From: Terriglobia bacterium
GTDB taxonomy: Bacteria > Acidobacteriota > Terriglobia > UBA7540
NCBI GenBank assembly: GCA_020072905.1
Contig: JAIQGB010000076.1
Location: 1-23,191, forward strand
DNA length: 23,191 bases
Direction of reading: 5' to 3'
Part shown: positions 14,451-22,007 of the stretch, one piece after another
Position numbering within the stretch: position 1 is the stretch's first letter
How the letters are laid out: each line of letters starts with the position of its first letter
Made by a program: the position numbers and the translations under genes
Notes under the pieces: model-generated
The model's database searches: none
What the model saw: only the letters and a program-made list of their open reading frames with translations
Told to the model about the DNA's origin: nothing

Positions 14451-14786
14451 TCAGTGGTTAGTTGCGGGCTGGGCCGTCGGAGCCGAAGCTGTTGCCCGCA
14501 CTTCGCCGATCTCGGGTCCCAGGGGCATGACGATCCAGGCAACGAGGTAGGCGATGATGCCCCACCCGCCGAAAAAGGCCAGCGCGACCCAGAGCAGGCG
14601 GACGAGCGTCGGATCTAGCTCCAGGTATTCTGCAAAGCCCCCGCAGACGCCGGCAATCTTTTTGTCGCGCCGCGAAAGGGTTAGCTTCTTGTTATTGAGC
14701 CTTGCAGGTGCGAACATTGCGGCCCCGCAGTGGCAGCAGAAATTGACCTTCTGGGAATACTCTCTTCCGCATTGAGGACAAAACAT
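14451..14786 (-). CDS. Zinc-ribbon PspC-domain membrane protein
   Basis: The product is 111 residues from ATG 14786 (GGGGGGAG before it). The N-terminus is a zinc ribbon with two CxxC pairs (FCPQCG and FCCHCG). Residues about 36-90 are a PspC domain: LSRRDKKIAGVCGGFAEYLELDPTLVRLLWVALAFFGGWGIIAYLVAWIVMP, where VRLLWVAL...IVMP gives one or two membrane spans. PspC proteins belong to the phage-shock/envelope-stress response. Other psp genes are not visible here. The ribbon probably faces the cytoplasm and may mediate protein contact. The tail (95-111) is Ala/Thr-rich. Confidence 0.85.
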   Translation of the reverse strand: MFCPQCGREYSQKVNFCCHCGAAMFAPARLNNKKLTLSRRDKKIAGVCGGFAEYLELDPTLVRLLWVALAFFGGWGIIAYLVAWIVMPLGPEIGEVRATASAPTAQPATNH

Positions 14787-14906
14787 CGCTCCCCCCCTGG
14801 GACGCTGAAGTCGTCTCCGCATGGAGATACGTCTAATGTAGCGCAGAAGTTCCCCGCTTGCACAAATTAGGAGGCCGGCGGGATTCTGAGCGGCTCGTGA
14901 AATCGG

Positions 14907-14934
14907 TTGTCTCGGCGGCGTTTTGACGTAAAAT
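14907..14934 (+). promoter_or_regulatory. Candidate sigma-70 promoter of the HAMP gene
   Basis: TTGTCT (14907-14912) and TAAAAT (14929-14934) are separated by 16 bases, 75 bases before ATG 15010. Confidence 0.45.
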
Positions 14935-15009
14935 GCGCTAGTTCCTTGGCCCTTTGAGCCTCTGCTCAGCGTCGTGGACTTGTTCCGGATCCTTCTGGGA
15001 GCCCGAGGG

Positions 15010-15990
15010 ATGATTCGCCGACCACTTAAGCCATTCCGGGTCTTTGCCAGCGGCGTAAGCCTGCGGCGACGCGTCGCCTACAGCCTTGCCATCGTGCGCC
15101 TGATTCTTGTCCCGGTCGTTCTTCTTGCCATCTACTACCTGTTCGCTATGGGGCAGATCGTGGACCGCATCGTCAGCGTGGACGCTCCGGTGGCCACTTT
15201 GGCCCAGCGGGCATCCATCGAAATGCTGGACGCGCGGCGCGCCGAAAGGAACTACTTCCTCCTGCACACCGCCCAGGATTTGGAGGCCAACCGCCAGGCC
15301 CTCTCGCAACTGGAGCAGGTCATTGCCACCTGTGGGGAACTACAGCCGGAGGAACGTCCCACCGTCGAGAAGATCCAGGCGCTGCTGAAGTTCTACCGTC
15401 GGCGATTCCAGGATGTGATCTCGCAACAGAGGCAACCGGTCCAGACGCCTCTCGAGCGCATCCGCGGCGTCGTCAAGGCTCACCAGCAGGCATTGAACGA
15501 CATCTTGAAGAACGCCAGGAAGCAGAGCAGGAGCCGGTTGGTCGAGGATTTGCGCAGCCGCGTGGAAGCCTTCGACGCCCAGATGATCGCCGCGCTTGAG
15601 GCGGACGATCCCGCCGTCCGGCTGGCGACCGCCGACCTGCGGACCTCCAGCGACGAGATCTTGCGGCTGGCTTCCGACCTGGAAAAGCGCGGCTGGGAGC
15701 GCGTGCAGCACAACCATGAAGAGGCCGGAATGCTGGTGCACCGGGCCGAGTGGGTGCTGATCATCGTGTCCTCTCTGACCATCCTGCTGAGCGTGTGGGT
15801 TAGTTTCACCCTGCCACGTGCGGTTGTGAAACCCCTGGCGGACCTCAAGGCCGCAGTGGACCATGCGGCGGGAGGAGACTACGAAATCGAGTTTAATCTC
15901 AAAGGCGAGGCCGAAGTCGTGCAGCTCGCCGAGAGCGTGAAGAACCTGATCGCCCACGTTCGGGAGAAAAAGAATCACTCCGGATCGTAG
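15010..15990 (+). CDS. HAMP-domain membrane protein without output domain
   Basis: The product is 326 residues from ATG 15010 (GGGAG at about 14997; a GTG at 14974 is the alternative). Membrane span 1 is about 23-45 and span 2 about 246-268. The ~200-residue periplasmic region between them is strongly helical, with heptad-like charged stretches (RRAERNYFLL, DLEANRQALSQLEQVI), resembling four-helix-bundle sensors. A HAMP linker covers about 268-318 (LPRAVVKPLADLKAAVDHAAGGDYEIEFNLKGE...). After it the protein ends within about ten residues. No kinase, methyl-accepting, GGDEF or phosphatase domain is present, and no such gene follows on this strand. It may signal through a partner, or it may be a truncated receptor. 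Confidence 0.8.
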   Translation: MIRRPLKPFRVFASGVSLRRRVAYSLAIVRLILVPVVLLAIYYLFAMGQIVDRIVSVDAPVATLAQRASIEMLDARRAERNYFLLHTAQDLEANRQALSQLEQVIATCGELQPEERPTVEKIQALLKFYRRRFQDVISQQRQPVQTPLERIRGVVKAHQQALNDILKNARKQSRSRLVEDLRSRVEAFDAQMIAALEADDPAVRLATADLRTSSDEILRLASDLEKRGWERVQHNHEEAGMLVHRAEWVLIIVSSLTILLSVWVSFTLPRAVVKPLADLKAAVDHAAGGDYEIEFNLKGEAEVVQLAESVKNLIAHVREKKNHSGS

Positions 15991-16059
15991 TCTGCGGGCC
16001 GGGACGTTCGGACGCGCCGCCTGCCTCTGGAACTCCCCGGCAAAATACGCTATCCTTTC

Positions 16060-16069
16060 TTGTATACAA
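16060..16069. promoter_or_regulatory. Palindrome next to the bacterioferritin ribosome site
   Basis: TTGTATACAA is a perfect 10-bp palindrome touching the AAAAGGAG ribosome site of the bacterioferritin gene. It could be an operator for an iron or redox regulator, but it is not a Fur consensus and its short length allows chance. Confidence 0.3.
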
Positions 16070-16084
16070 AAGGAGACGATACCA

Positions 16085-16555
16085 ATGAAGGGTAAAGCGG
16101 AAGTTCTCGATATCCTGCAGAAGATGCTGAAGGAAGAACTCGGCGCGATCAGCCAGTACATGGTCCACGCCGAGATGTGCGAGAACTGGGGCTACAAGCG
16201 CCTCGGCGGGCATACCAAGAAAGAATCCATCAACGAGATGAAGCACGCGGAAGTCCTCATCGAGAGAATCCTCTTCCTGGAAGGCGCGCCGAATCTGGGC
16301 GAGCTGCCCAAGCTCAATATCGGCAAAGATGTGAAACAGCAGTTTGAAAACGATCTGGCCCTCGAGAAGGGCGCGGTCGCCGACTACAACGCCGGCATCG
16401 CCACCTGCCGCAAGGCGGCCGACAACGCTTCCGCGGATTTGCTGGAGACCATCTTGAAGGACGAGGAGGGGCACGTCGACTTTCTCGAGATGCAGCTCTC
16501 CCTCATCGAGCAGATGGGCCTCGCCAACTACCTCGCCCAACAACTCGCAGAGTAA
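16085..16555 (+). CDS. bfr: Bacterioferritin
   Basis: The product is 156 residues, the standard bacterioferritin length. It forms a 24-subunit iron-storage shell in the cytoplasm that oxidises Fe(II) and stores ferric mineral. All di-iron ferroxidase ligands are present at their usual positions: E18, E51, H54, E94, E127 and H130. M52, which binds heme between two subunits, is also present. ILFLEGAPNLGELPKLNIG and DEEGHVDFLEMQL are family motifs. AAAAGGAG at 16067-16074 lies ten bases before the ATG. No bacterioferritin-associated ferredoxin gene is adjacent. Confidence 0.96.
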   Translation: MKGKAEVLDILQKMLKEELGAISQYMVHAEMCENWGYKRLGGHTKKESINEMKHAEVLIERILFLEGAPNLGELPKLNIGKDVKQQFENDLALEKGAVADYNAGIATCRKAADNASADLLETILKDEEGHVDFLEMQLSLIEQMGLANYLAQQLAE

Positions 16556-16611
16556 CTGGGGCTAACTCATTCCTTGCTTGATCTCGGCGCGGTGATGCTG
16601 AATCGCCACGC

Positions 16612-16685
16612 CTATCCTTTGATGACCCCGACGGGCTTCAATCGCGCCACGCGCTTCGAGAGGCCCGCGTTGCAGACCATATCGA
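16612..16685 (-). pseudogene. Duplicated 3' tip of rtcB
   Basis: On the minus strand this reads NAGLSKRVARLKPVGVIKG and a stop, the same ending as rtcB. Compared with 17456-17529 there are about eight mismatches in 74 bases. In the last 20 codons the four differences are all synonymous third-position changes (for example GGC/GGA, GTG/GTC). Further upstream the changes become non-synonymous and the match fades at about 16685. It is not a gene by itself. Together with the real rtcB end it forms direct repeats flanking vapBC. Confidence 0.85.
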
Positions 16686-16705
16686 GTGTCCTTTATCTAC
16701 TCCTG

Positions 16706-17116
16706 TCACACTGAGCCGGGAGCGATACGCCGGATCTGAGGGATTTGATCAAAATCCGGATCAACGCTCGCCACGGTTCGCAGCCCATTGCGCAGCATCG
16801 TCGCCGCGTGCACGGCGTCCCGCACGGAAAGCCCCGGGTGATCTTCGAGCAGCTGGAGTGCCTCGCTCATATCATCACGGGTAACCGGCAGCAAATCGGG
16901 GAAAAGTGCCTCAACGTGGCGAGCCAACGCGAGAGCGTCCTTCCGCCTGCCGCGACGTGTCAGAACATACAGGATCTCCTGTACCACCTCGGTGTTGGCA
17001 GTGGCTTGGAGTGAGCCATCCGCCACGCGGCGCAGGAGGCGGGCGCAGGCGTCCCGTTCGGGATGGGGTCTGCCAGCCGCGTACAGGAAGATGTTAGTAT
17101 CAAGGAAGACGCGCAT
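16706..17116 (-). CDS. vapC: PIN-domain toxin VapC
   Basis: The product is 136 residues from ATG 17116 (an in-frame ATG at 17128 is also possible). It is a PIN-domain endoribonuclease of the VapC type. The acidic metal-binding residues are D6 (VFLDTN), E43 (NTEVVQEIL), D100 (VRDAVHAATM) and D119 or its neighbours (ASVDPDFDQ). VapC toxins cut specific RNAs, often tRNAs, when released from VapB. Its start overlaps the end of vapB by 17 bases, giving translational coupling. It lies between two copies of the rtcB 3' end. All catalytic positions are intact, so the toxin is probably active. Confidence 0.9.
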   Translation of the reverse strand: MRVFLDTNIFLYAAGRPHPERDACARLLRRVADGSLQATANTEVVQEILYVLTRRGRRKDALALARHVEALFPDLLPVTRDDMSEALQLLEDHPGLSVRDAVHAATMLRNGLRTVASVDPDFDQIPQIRRIAPGSV

Positions 17117-17348
17117 GGGCAGCCTCAATCTCTCGCCGAGCTCGCCTCCAGCTTAGCGCCGGGAGATTCATTTGCAGGATCGCTTCCACAATAGGTCTTC
17201 GGTCGGGCTTCTGCGGCTCCAGGTACGTTGCCCGCACTGCCGTCCGGATAAGTTCACCGACTGAGGTCTTCTTCCCTCGCGCCAGTTCTCTAAGCCGGCG
17301 ATATTCATCAGGATCCATCAGGAGCTGGGTGCGTCGAGTAGCTCTCAT
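17100..17348 (-). CDS. vapB: Ribbon-helix-helix antitoxin VapB
   Basis: The product is 82 residues. The N-terminal half (RRTQLLMDPDEYRRLRELARGKKTSVGELIRTAVRATYL) is a ribbon-helix-helix DNA-binding unit. The C-terminal part (VEAILQMNLPALSWRRARREIEAAHARL) is the likely toxin-neutralising tail. By family precedent it represses its own promoter and binds VapC. GGAGAACC lies before the ATG at 17348. A palindromic operator candidate lies 15 bases upstream (17363-17376). It is first in the operon, as expected for vapBC. Confidence 0.85.
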   Translation of the reverse strand: MRATRRTQLLMDPDEYRRLRELARGKKTSVGELIRTAVRATYLEPQKPDRRPIVEAILQMNLPALSWRRARREIEAAHARLP

Positions 17349-17362
17349 GGAGGTTCTCCTCT

Positions 17363-17376
17363 ATGCGCATGCGCAT
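17363..17376. promoter_or_regulatory. Candidate VapB operator
   Basis: ATGCGCATGCGCAT is a perfect 14-bp palindrome just upstream of vapB, followed by further ATG-containing half-site-like motifs (GTGTATGAGCATAT, 17377-17390). The position fits autoregulation by the VapBC complex. Confidence 0.55.
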
Positions 17377-17455
17377 GTGTATGAGCATATCACCCGCACG
17401 GCCTTCGGTCAAAGGTTCCCCGAAACCCCGGCCCCGAGTCGCGAATCGCGAGCCC

Positions 17456-18904
17456 CTAGCCTTTGATCACGCCGACGGGCTTCAAGCGCGCCACGCGCTT
17501 CGAGAGGCCCGCGTTGTGGACCACATTGATGACCGCGTCCACGTCCTTGTAGGCCTCGGGGATTTCTTCACTGATGCCGTCACGGGTTTCGGCGCGCACG
17601 AAGATGCCGCGGTCTTCCAGCCGCTGCTTGGCATTCTGGGCAAAGCTGGATTTTTTGGCGGCAGTGCGGCTCATCACCCGGCCCGCGCCGTGGCAGGTGG
17701 TGCCGAATGTCTCCCGCATGGCGCCTTCGCTTCCCACCAGAACATAGGACGATGTCCCCATTGAGCCGGGAATGAGCACGGGCTGTCCGACGAGTTTGTA
17801 GACGTCCGGCACTTCGGGACGCCCGGGCGGAAAAGCGCGTGTGGCGCCCTTGCGATGGACCATCACTTCCATTTCCCGGCCGCCCACCGTGTGGCGTTCG
17901 AGTTTAGCAATGTTGTGGCAGACGTCGTAGACGACGCGCAATTCTTCCTTCTCGCCGAAGATGCGCTTGAAGGCCCCGCGCGTGAAGTGCGTGATGCCCT
18001 GGCGGTTGGCCCAGGCGAAGTTGGCGGAAGCGCGCATCGCTGCCAGATACTCCTGCCCTTCCTTCGAGTGCACGGGCACGCAGGCCAGTTGCCGGTCGGG
18101 CAGATCGATCCCGTAACGGCGCATCCCGGTGTCCATATCCCGGAGTGAGTCCGTGCAAACCTGATGCCCCAGCCCCCGCGACCCGGAGTGGACGAGCACC
18201 ACAACCTCGTTTTCGTAGAGGCCGAGCGACTGCGCAATCTGCGGTTCGAAAATCCGCTCCACATATTGAACTTCCAGAAAGTGGTTGCCGGACCCGAGCG
18301 TCCCCACCTGCGGAAGACCGCGCTTTTTGGCGCGATCGCTGACCGCCGTGGGGTCGGCGCCGTCGATCGTTCCGCTCTCCTCGCAATGCGTCAGGTCTTC
18401 GGGCTCGCCGTAGCCGTGCGCGACCATCCACGCGGCGCCGTCCTCGAGCAGCTCGTCGAGATCCTGGTACGAGAGCCGGATGTTTCCGCCCCTTCCCGCG
18501 CCGCTCGGAATGTCGCGGAAGAGCTGATTGATCAGCTCCTTGATCTTCGGCCGGACCTCGTCGAGGGTCAGCGTGCTCGCCAGCAGCCGGACGCCACAGT
18601 TGATGTCGAAGCCCACGCCGCCGGGCGAAACGACGCCGCCCTCAGCCGGATCGGTCGCGGCCACGCCGCCGATGGGAAAGCCGTAGCCCTGATGGATGTC
18701 CGGCATGGCGAGCGAACGGCCCACGATCCCCGGCAGCATCGCCACGTTGATGGCCTGCTCGAGCGAAAGGTCTTTGAGCAGGTCCTGCAAGAGCTGCTCG
18801 TCCGTATAGATCAGCGCGTCCGTCAACATGCCGGGCTTGGTGCCGCGCGGCACGAGCCAGCGATAGTCGTCGAGCTTCTGCAGTTGGTGCATCTGGAGAG
18901 GCAT
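17456..18904 (-). CDS. rtcB: RNA-splicing ligase RtcB
   Basis: The product is 482 residues, full family length. RtcB joins RNA 2',3'-cyclic phosphate or 3'-phosphate ends to 5'-OH ends using GTP and manganese. By alignment to known RtcB the metal and GMP residues are D100, C103 (GFDINCGVR), H208 (GSGNHFLE), H239 (HSGSRG), H330 (VCHNIA) and H405 (CHGAGR, the guanylylated histidine). GAGGAAGGAGG precedes the ATG. No archease or RtcA gene is adjacent. A TATAAT element lies 39 bases upstream. Its last codons are duplicated at 16612-16685, beyond vapBC, which follows on the same strand. Confidence 0.96.
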   Translation of the reverse strand: MPLQMHQLQKLDDYRWLVPRGTKPGMLTDALIYTDEQLLQDLLKDLSLEQAINVAMLPGIVGRSLAMPDIHQGYGFPIGGVAATDPAEGGVVSPGGVGFDINCGVRLLASTLTLDEVRPKIKELINQLFRDIPSGAGRGGNIRLSYQDLDELLEDGAAWMVAHGYGEPEDLTHCEESGTIDGADPTAVSDRAKKRGLPQVGTLGSGNHFLEVQYVERIFEPQIAQSLGLYENEVVVLVHSGSRGLGHQVCTDSLRDMDTGMRRYGIDLPDRQLACVPVHSKEGQEYLAAMRASANFAWANRQGITHFTRGAFKRIFGEKEELRVVYDVCHNIAKLERHTVGGREMEVMVHRKGATRAFPPGRPEVPDVYKLVGQPVLIPGSMGTSSYVLVGSEGAMRETFGTTCHGAGRVMSRTAAKKSSFAQNAKQRLEDRGIFVRAETRDGISEEIPEAYKDVDAVINVVHNAGLSKRVARLKPVGVIKG

Positions 18905-18942
18905 CGAGCCTCCTTCCTCATCGCGGATGGCGTTTTCGACTC

Positions 18943-18948
18943 ATTATA
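18943..18948 (-). promoter_or_regulatory. Candidate -10 element of rtcB
   Basis: On the minus strand 18943-18948 reads TATAAT, 39 bases before the rtcB start codon. No good -35 is seen 16-18 bases upstream. Confidence 0.4.
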
Positions 18949-18999
18949 ACCACATGTCTGCGGCGAATCTCTTTGTGCGCGCGCCTCCCAAAGCATTCC

Positions 19000-19028
19000 T
19001 TGACGCGCGCGGGCAAGGTGGAATAAAA
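19000..19028 (+). promoter_or_regulatory. Candidate promoter of the amidohydrolase
   Basis: TTGACG (19000-19005) with a 17-base spacer and ATAAAA (19023-19028), 23 bases before ATG 19051. The -10 match is poor. Confidence 0.35.
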
Positions 19029-19050
19029 ACGCTAGGGCGAGGATTCCTCG

Positions 19051-20460
19051 ATGAACAACCGATGCTCCCACGGCGGACTGAACATGCGGGGCGGCCGCCT
19101 GGGGTTGTGGGTTCTGGCCGCGGTGGTGTCCGTAAGCCTTCCACCGGCCGCTGGCCAGGAGCCGCCGGAAACCACCGTCCTCGAGGGAGCGCTGCTGATT
19201 GATGGCTCGGGCAGGCCACCTCTGGCGAAGTCGGTGCTGATTATCGAAGAAGGCAAAATCCGCGCCGTCGGCAAGCTCGGCGCGATGCGCTATCCCGAAG
19301 GCGCGGAAATCGTCAACCTGCGCGGCAAGACGATCATGCCGCCGCTCATCAATCTCCACGGACACCTCGGTCAGACGCGCGACGGCTTCAACGCGGCGCC
19401 GCACGGCTACACGGCGGAAAACCTCCGCGACCAGTTGGCCAAATACTTGGCCTACGGCGTGGGAACGGTGGTTTCGCTCGGCACGGATCAGGATTTCGTT
19501 TACGACCTGCGCGCCGCACAACGCGCGGGTGAGTTGCCGGGGGCGCGACTCTACACGGCGGGACGGGGATTCGGCGTCAAAGGGGGCTTTCCTCCGGGCG
19601 GCCCACCCAAAATGAAAGGCGCCGTGGACCGCTACCGCCCGCAAACTCCGGAGCAGGCTCGCGCCGAAGTGCGCGAGCTTGTGACGCACAAGCCCGACTT
19701 CGTCAAGGTCTGGGTCGACGACGACTTCGGCCGTTTGCCGAAGATGAAGCCGGAAATCTTCCGCGCCATCATTGAGGAGGCCCACCAGCAGGGCCTGCGC
19801 GTCATCGCACACGTCTTCTATCTCGAGGGGGCCAAGGCGCTCGTCCAGGCTGGCGTGGACGGCCTCGGCCACAGCATCCGCGATCAGGCCGTGGACGCCG
19901 ACTTGATCAGCGCGATGAAGGCGCGTGGGGTCTTCTTGATCCCCACGCTCGTCCGGGACGAATCGACGTTCGCCTACGCCGATCCGCCGCGCTGGCTCGA
20001 TGACCGCTTCTTTCAGGCGGGCCTCGAAATTGGTGTGCTTACCTCGCTCAAGAGTTCGGCATTCATCAACCAGAACCGGGCGAATCCCGACCTGCCCAAA
20101 CTGCGCGCCGCGTTCGAGATGGGCAAGAAGAACCTGAAGACCCTTTTCGATGCCGGCGTGAAGATCGGTTTTGGCACTGATTCCGGCCCGCCCAAGCGCT
20201 TTCAGGGATTCTTCGAGCACCGGGAGCTGCAACTGATGGTGGAGTCAGGCTTGACGCCCTTGCAGGCCATCGCGGCGGCGACTCGGACTTCGGCGGAGAT
20301 TCTCGGCGCCAACTCGGAGTTCGGTACACTCTCGCCGGGCAAGCAGGCGGATTTCCTCGTCCTTGACGCCAACCCGCTCGACGATATCCACAATACCGAG
20401 GAGCTTGTCGCCGTCTGGCAGGCAGGAAAGCCGCTGCCGCCGATCGCTGCCCGCAAGTAG
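19051..20460 (+). CDS. Exported amidohydrolase-family enzyme
   Basis: The product is 469 residues. A signal peptide with a hydrophobic core at about 17-35 (ending PPAAGQ) points to export. The amidohydrolase metal residues are visible: HxH at 103-105 (INLHGHLG), K219 (FVKVWVDDD), H254 (VIAHVFY), H274 (GLGHSIRD) and D377 (GTDSG). The C-terminal LSPGKQADFLVLDANPLDDI segment is the beta-sandwich part that follows in imidazolonepropionase/prolidase-like members. Close families hydrolyse cyclic amides or dipeptides, but the substrate cannot be assigned. The start has GGCGAGGA before it; ATG 19084 is an alternative. It is divergent from rtcB. Confidence 0.9.
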   Translation: MNNRCSHGGLNMRGGRLGLWVLAAVVSVSLPPAAGQEPPETTVLEGALLIDGSGRPPLAKSVLIIEEGKIRAVGKLGAMRYPEGAEIVNLRGKTIMPPLINLHGHLGQTRDGFNAAPHGYTAENLRDQLAKYLAYGVGTVVSLGTDQDFVYDLRAAQRAGELPGARLYTAGRGFGVKGGFPPGGPPKMKGAVDRYRPQTPEQARAEVRELVTHKPDFVKVWVDDDFGRLPKMKPEIFRAIIEEAHQQGLRVIAHVFYLEGAKALVQAGVDGLGHSIRDQAVDADLISAMKARGVFLIPTLVRDESTFAYADPPRWLDDRFFQAGLEIGVLTSLKSSAFINQNRANPDLPKLRAAFEMGKKNLKTLFDAGVKIGFGTDSGPPKRFQGFFEHRELQLMVESGLTPLQAIAAATRTSAEILGANSEFGTLSPGKQADFLVLDANPLDDIHNTEELVAVWQAGKPLPPIAARK

Positions 20461-20522
20461 GCTCTCACCCGCCGCCGTCACGGCGCTGAATGTCTTGCGC
20501 AGTCGCTTCCGGCGCGAGACGA

Positions 20523-20551
20523 TTGACTCTGGCCCGCCGCCCCGGTAGGAT
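20523..20551 (+). promoter_or_regulatory. Candidate sigma-70 promoter
   Basis: TTGACT (20523-20528), a 17-base spacer and TAGGAT (20546-20551), 51 bases before the membrane protein start at 20603. It suggests this gene is not only transcribed from the amidohydrolase promoter. Confidence 0.5.
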
Positions 20552-20602
20552 ACCGACCCAACTGGGAACCCTTCCGTAAACTCTCGTCGGGTGAGGTGGC
20601 CG

Positions 20603-21028
20603 ATGGCCGCAGTCAACAAGAAGCGAGTCGCGCTGGGGACGATCGCCGCGGGCGTCGTCTGGACGATTTGGAGCATCGTCGTCAACACCGTCATCCTCGG
20701 TTCGCATTACGCCACCGCGCAGGCGACCGGCCAGTTGCTCCCGCAGCCGCGCTATCCGTCGTTTCTGGCCTACTGGATCGTGACGCTGTTCTTGCTTTCT
20801 TACATCCTCACGTGGGTCTACGTCTCAGTGCGCACCACGCTCGGCCCCGGCCCGCTCACGGCCCTGCGCGTGGGATTCCTGGTGGGCTTTGTCGCCGCCT
20901 TCCCCGTCAACCTTTCGATTGCCACCTGGGCGCCGTTCGATCGGATTTTTCCGCTGGGGTGGATGCTCGATCTCTCGGTGGGCGCGATGCTCGCCGCGCT
21001 CGTCGGAGGGTGGCTCTACAAAGATTAG
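20603..21028 (+). CDS. Small integral membrane protein
   Basis: The product is 141 residues with about four hydrophobic spans: roughly 9-31, 53-76, 86-106 and 118-138. I do not recognise a named family. There is no signal peptide beyond the first span. GGTGAGG precedes the ATG at 20603; a GTG at 20591 is also in frame. It lies 142 bases after the amidohydrolase with its own promoter-like sequence, and 34 bases before the secreted protein that follows. Those two may be co-transcribed. Confidence 0.7.
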   Translation: MAAVNKKRVALGTIAAGVVWTIWSIVVNTVILGSHYATAQATGQLLPQPRYPSFLAYWIVTLFLLSYILTWVYVSVRTTLGPGPLTALRVGFLVGFVAAFPVNLSIATWAPFDRIFPLGWMLDLSVGAMLAALVGGWLYKD

Positions 21029-21062
21029 CTCCGTGCGATCCTGCCCATCGTGGTCCGGCCGG

Positions 21063-21962
21063 ATGGTTTCGATGTTGCGGCTGAACAGATCGCTTCTCCC
21101 TTTCGTGGGATTTCTCCCGCTGCTCTTGCTGGCCGCTCCGGCACAGGCGCGCCTGAACCTGCTGCAGAGCAAACAGGTCGTGACACTGCCTGGAAATCTG
21201 GTTCGCGGCATTCGAGCCAGCCTCGGGCCGTCTCCGACAGCGCCGGCAGTCTTCTCCGCGCCGATCCAGGCAGACCTCTTGAAGACTCTGCCCCAGGATT
21301 TCCGCGGTGCGTGCGCCGCAATGATTGAAAACTGGGGAGATATCGCCAAGGGAACGGACGGGTGGACCGTGCGCGTCCTTGTCCGGCAAGCCGACCGAGT
21401 CTGGCTGACCTTCCGCTGTGGATCGCGCGCGCCCGAGTATGAGAAGGACTATGACGAGCGCCCGGCCCTCCTGCGCCTCGAAACCGGCAAGCTGGAGTTC
21501 TTTCCTCTCGGCGAGGACGTCGATAACGACTCGACCCTCTATCACCTGGAGTTTGCCGAAGTGTTGCCCCTCGAAGGCGCGCAGGGAGTGGCGTTCAAAG
21601 TGACCGAGCCGGGCGGGAATCCCTGTTGCGATGGGCCGGAATCCCGCTCCGGTGAAAGTTGGCGGGTCTTCGCGGATACACCGCACGGCGTTGCCGAACT
21701 GCTTTCGGTCATGACGGCGAGGGACGACTCCAGCCACAGTGACGACCCCGAAGTTGACTCCGAGACAACTTACCGCGCCCAAATCACTTTGGATCGCGAC
21801 GCGCAGAATCGGGTCCGGGAAGTCGCGGCCGCCTTCCGCGAAGAGGTTAAGGACATCACCTGGGACGGCGCAAAGGGTAACCCCAACACCGTCAGCGAGC
21901 GCTCCGGCACGCTTCGCTACCGCTGGAACCCTGCCTCTCTGCTTTTTGAAGAGATCAAGTAG
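21063..21962 (+). CDS. Secreted protein of unknown function
   Basis: The product is 299 residues. A clear signal peptide (hydrophobic LLPFVGFLPLLLLAA, then AQA) spans about 1-26 from ATG 21063; ATG 21072 is an alternative, and the ribosome site is weak for both. The mature part is probably beta-rich, with pairs such as WTVRVLVRQADRVWLTFRCGS and TYRAQITLDRDAQNRVREVAAAF. It has a CC pair near 185 (GGNPCCDGPES). I recognise no catalytic motif. It converges with the RNase R gene, with only 30 bases between the stops. It may be co-transcribed with the small membrane protein upstream. Confidence 0.7.
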   Translation: MVSMLRLNRSLLPFVGFLPLLLLAAPAQARLNLLQSKQVVTLPGNLVRGIRASLGPSPTAPAVFSAPIQADLLKTLPQDFRGACAAMIENWGDIAKGTDGWTVRVLVRQADRVWLTFRCGSRAPEYEKDYDERPALLRLETGKLEFFPLGEDVDNDSTLYHLEFAEVLPLEGAQGVAFKVTEPGGNPCCDGPESRSGESWRVFADTPHGVAELLSVMTARDDSSHSDDPEVDSETTYRAQITLDRDAQNRVREVAAAFREEVKDITWDGAKGNPNTVSERSGTLRYRWNPASLLFEEIK

Positions 21963-21975
21963 CATCAAGATGTGG

Positions 21976-22007
21976 GCCGTGGTCTGCCGACCTTATTGAG
22001 CCACGGC
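21976..22007. terminator. Stem-loop at convergent gene ends
   Basis: GCCGTGG (21976-21982) pairs with CCACGGC (22001-22007) around an 18-base loop that contains the RNase R stop codon. It could terminate both convergent genes. The loop is long and no T-tract follows. Confidence 0.35.

Noticed and set aside
18823..20232. A 469-codon open frame on the minus strand
   Set aside because: It is antisense to the amidohydrolase and overlaps the rtcB start. The sense genes have conserved catalytic residues.
20907..21968. A 353-codon open frame on the minus strand
   Set aside because: It is antisense to the membrane protein and the secreted protein, both of which show a signal peptide or membrane spans in the sense frame.
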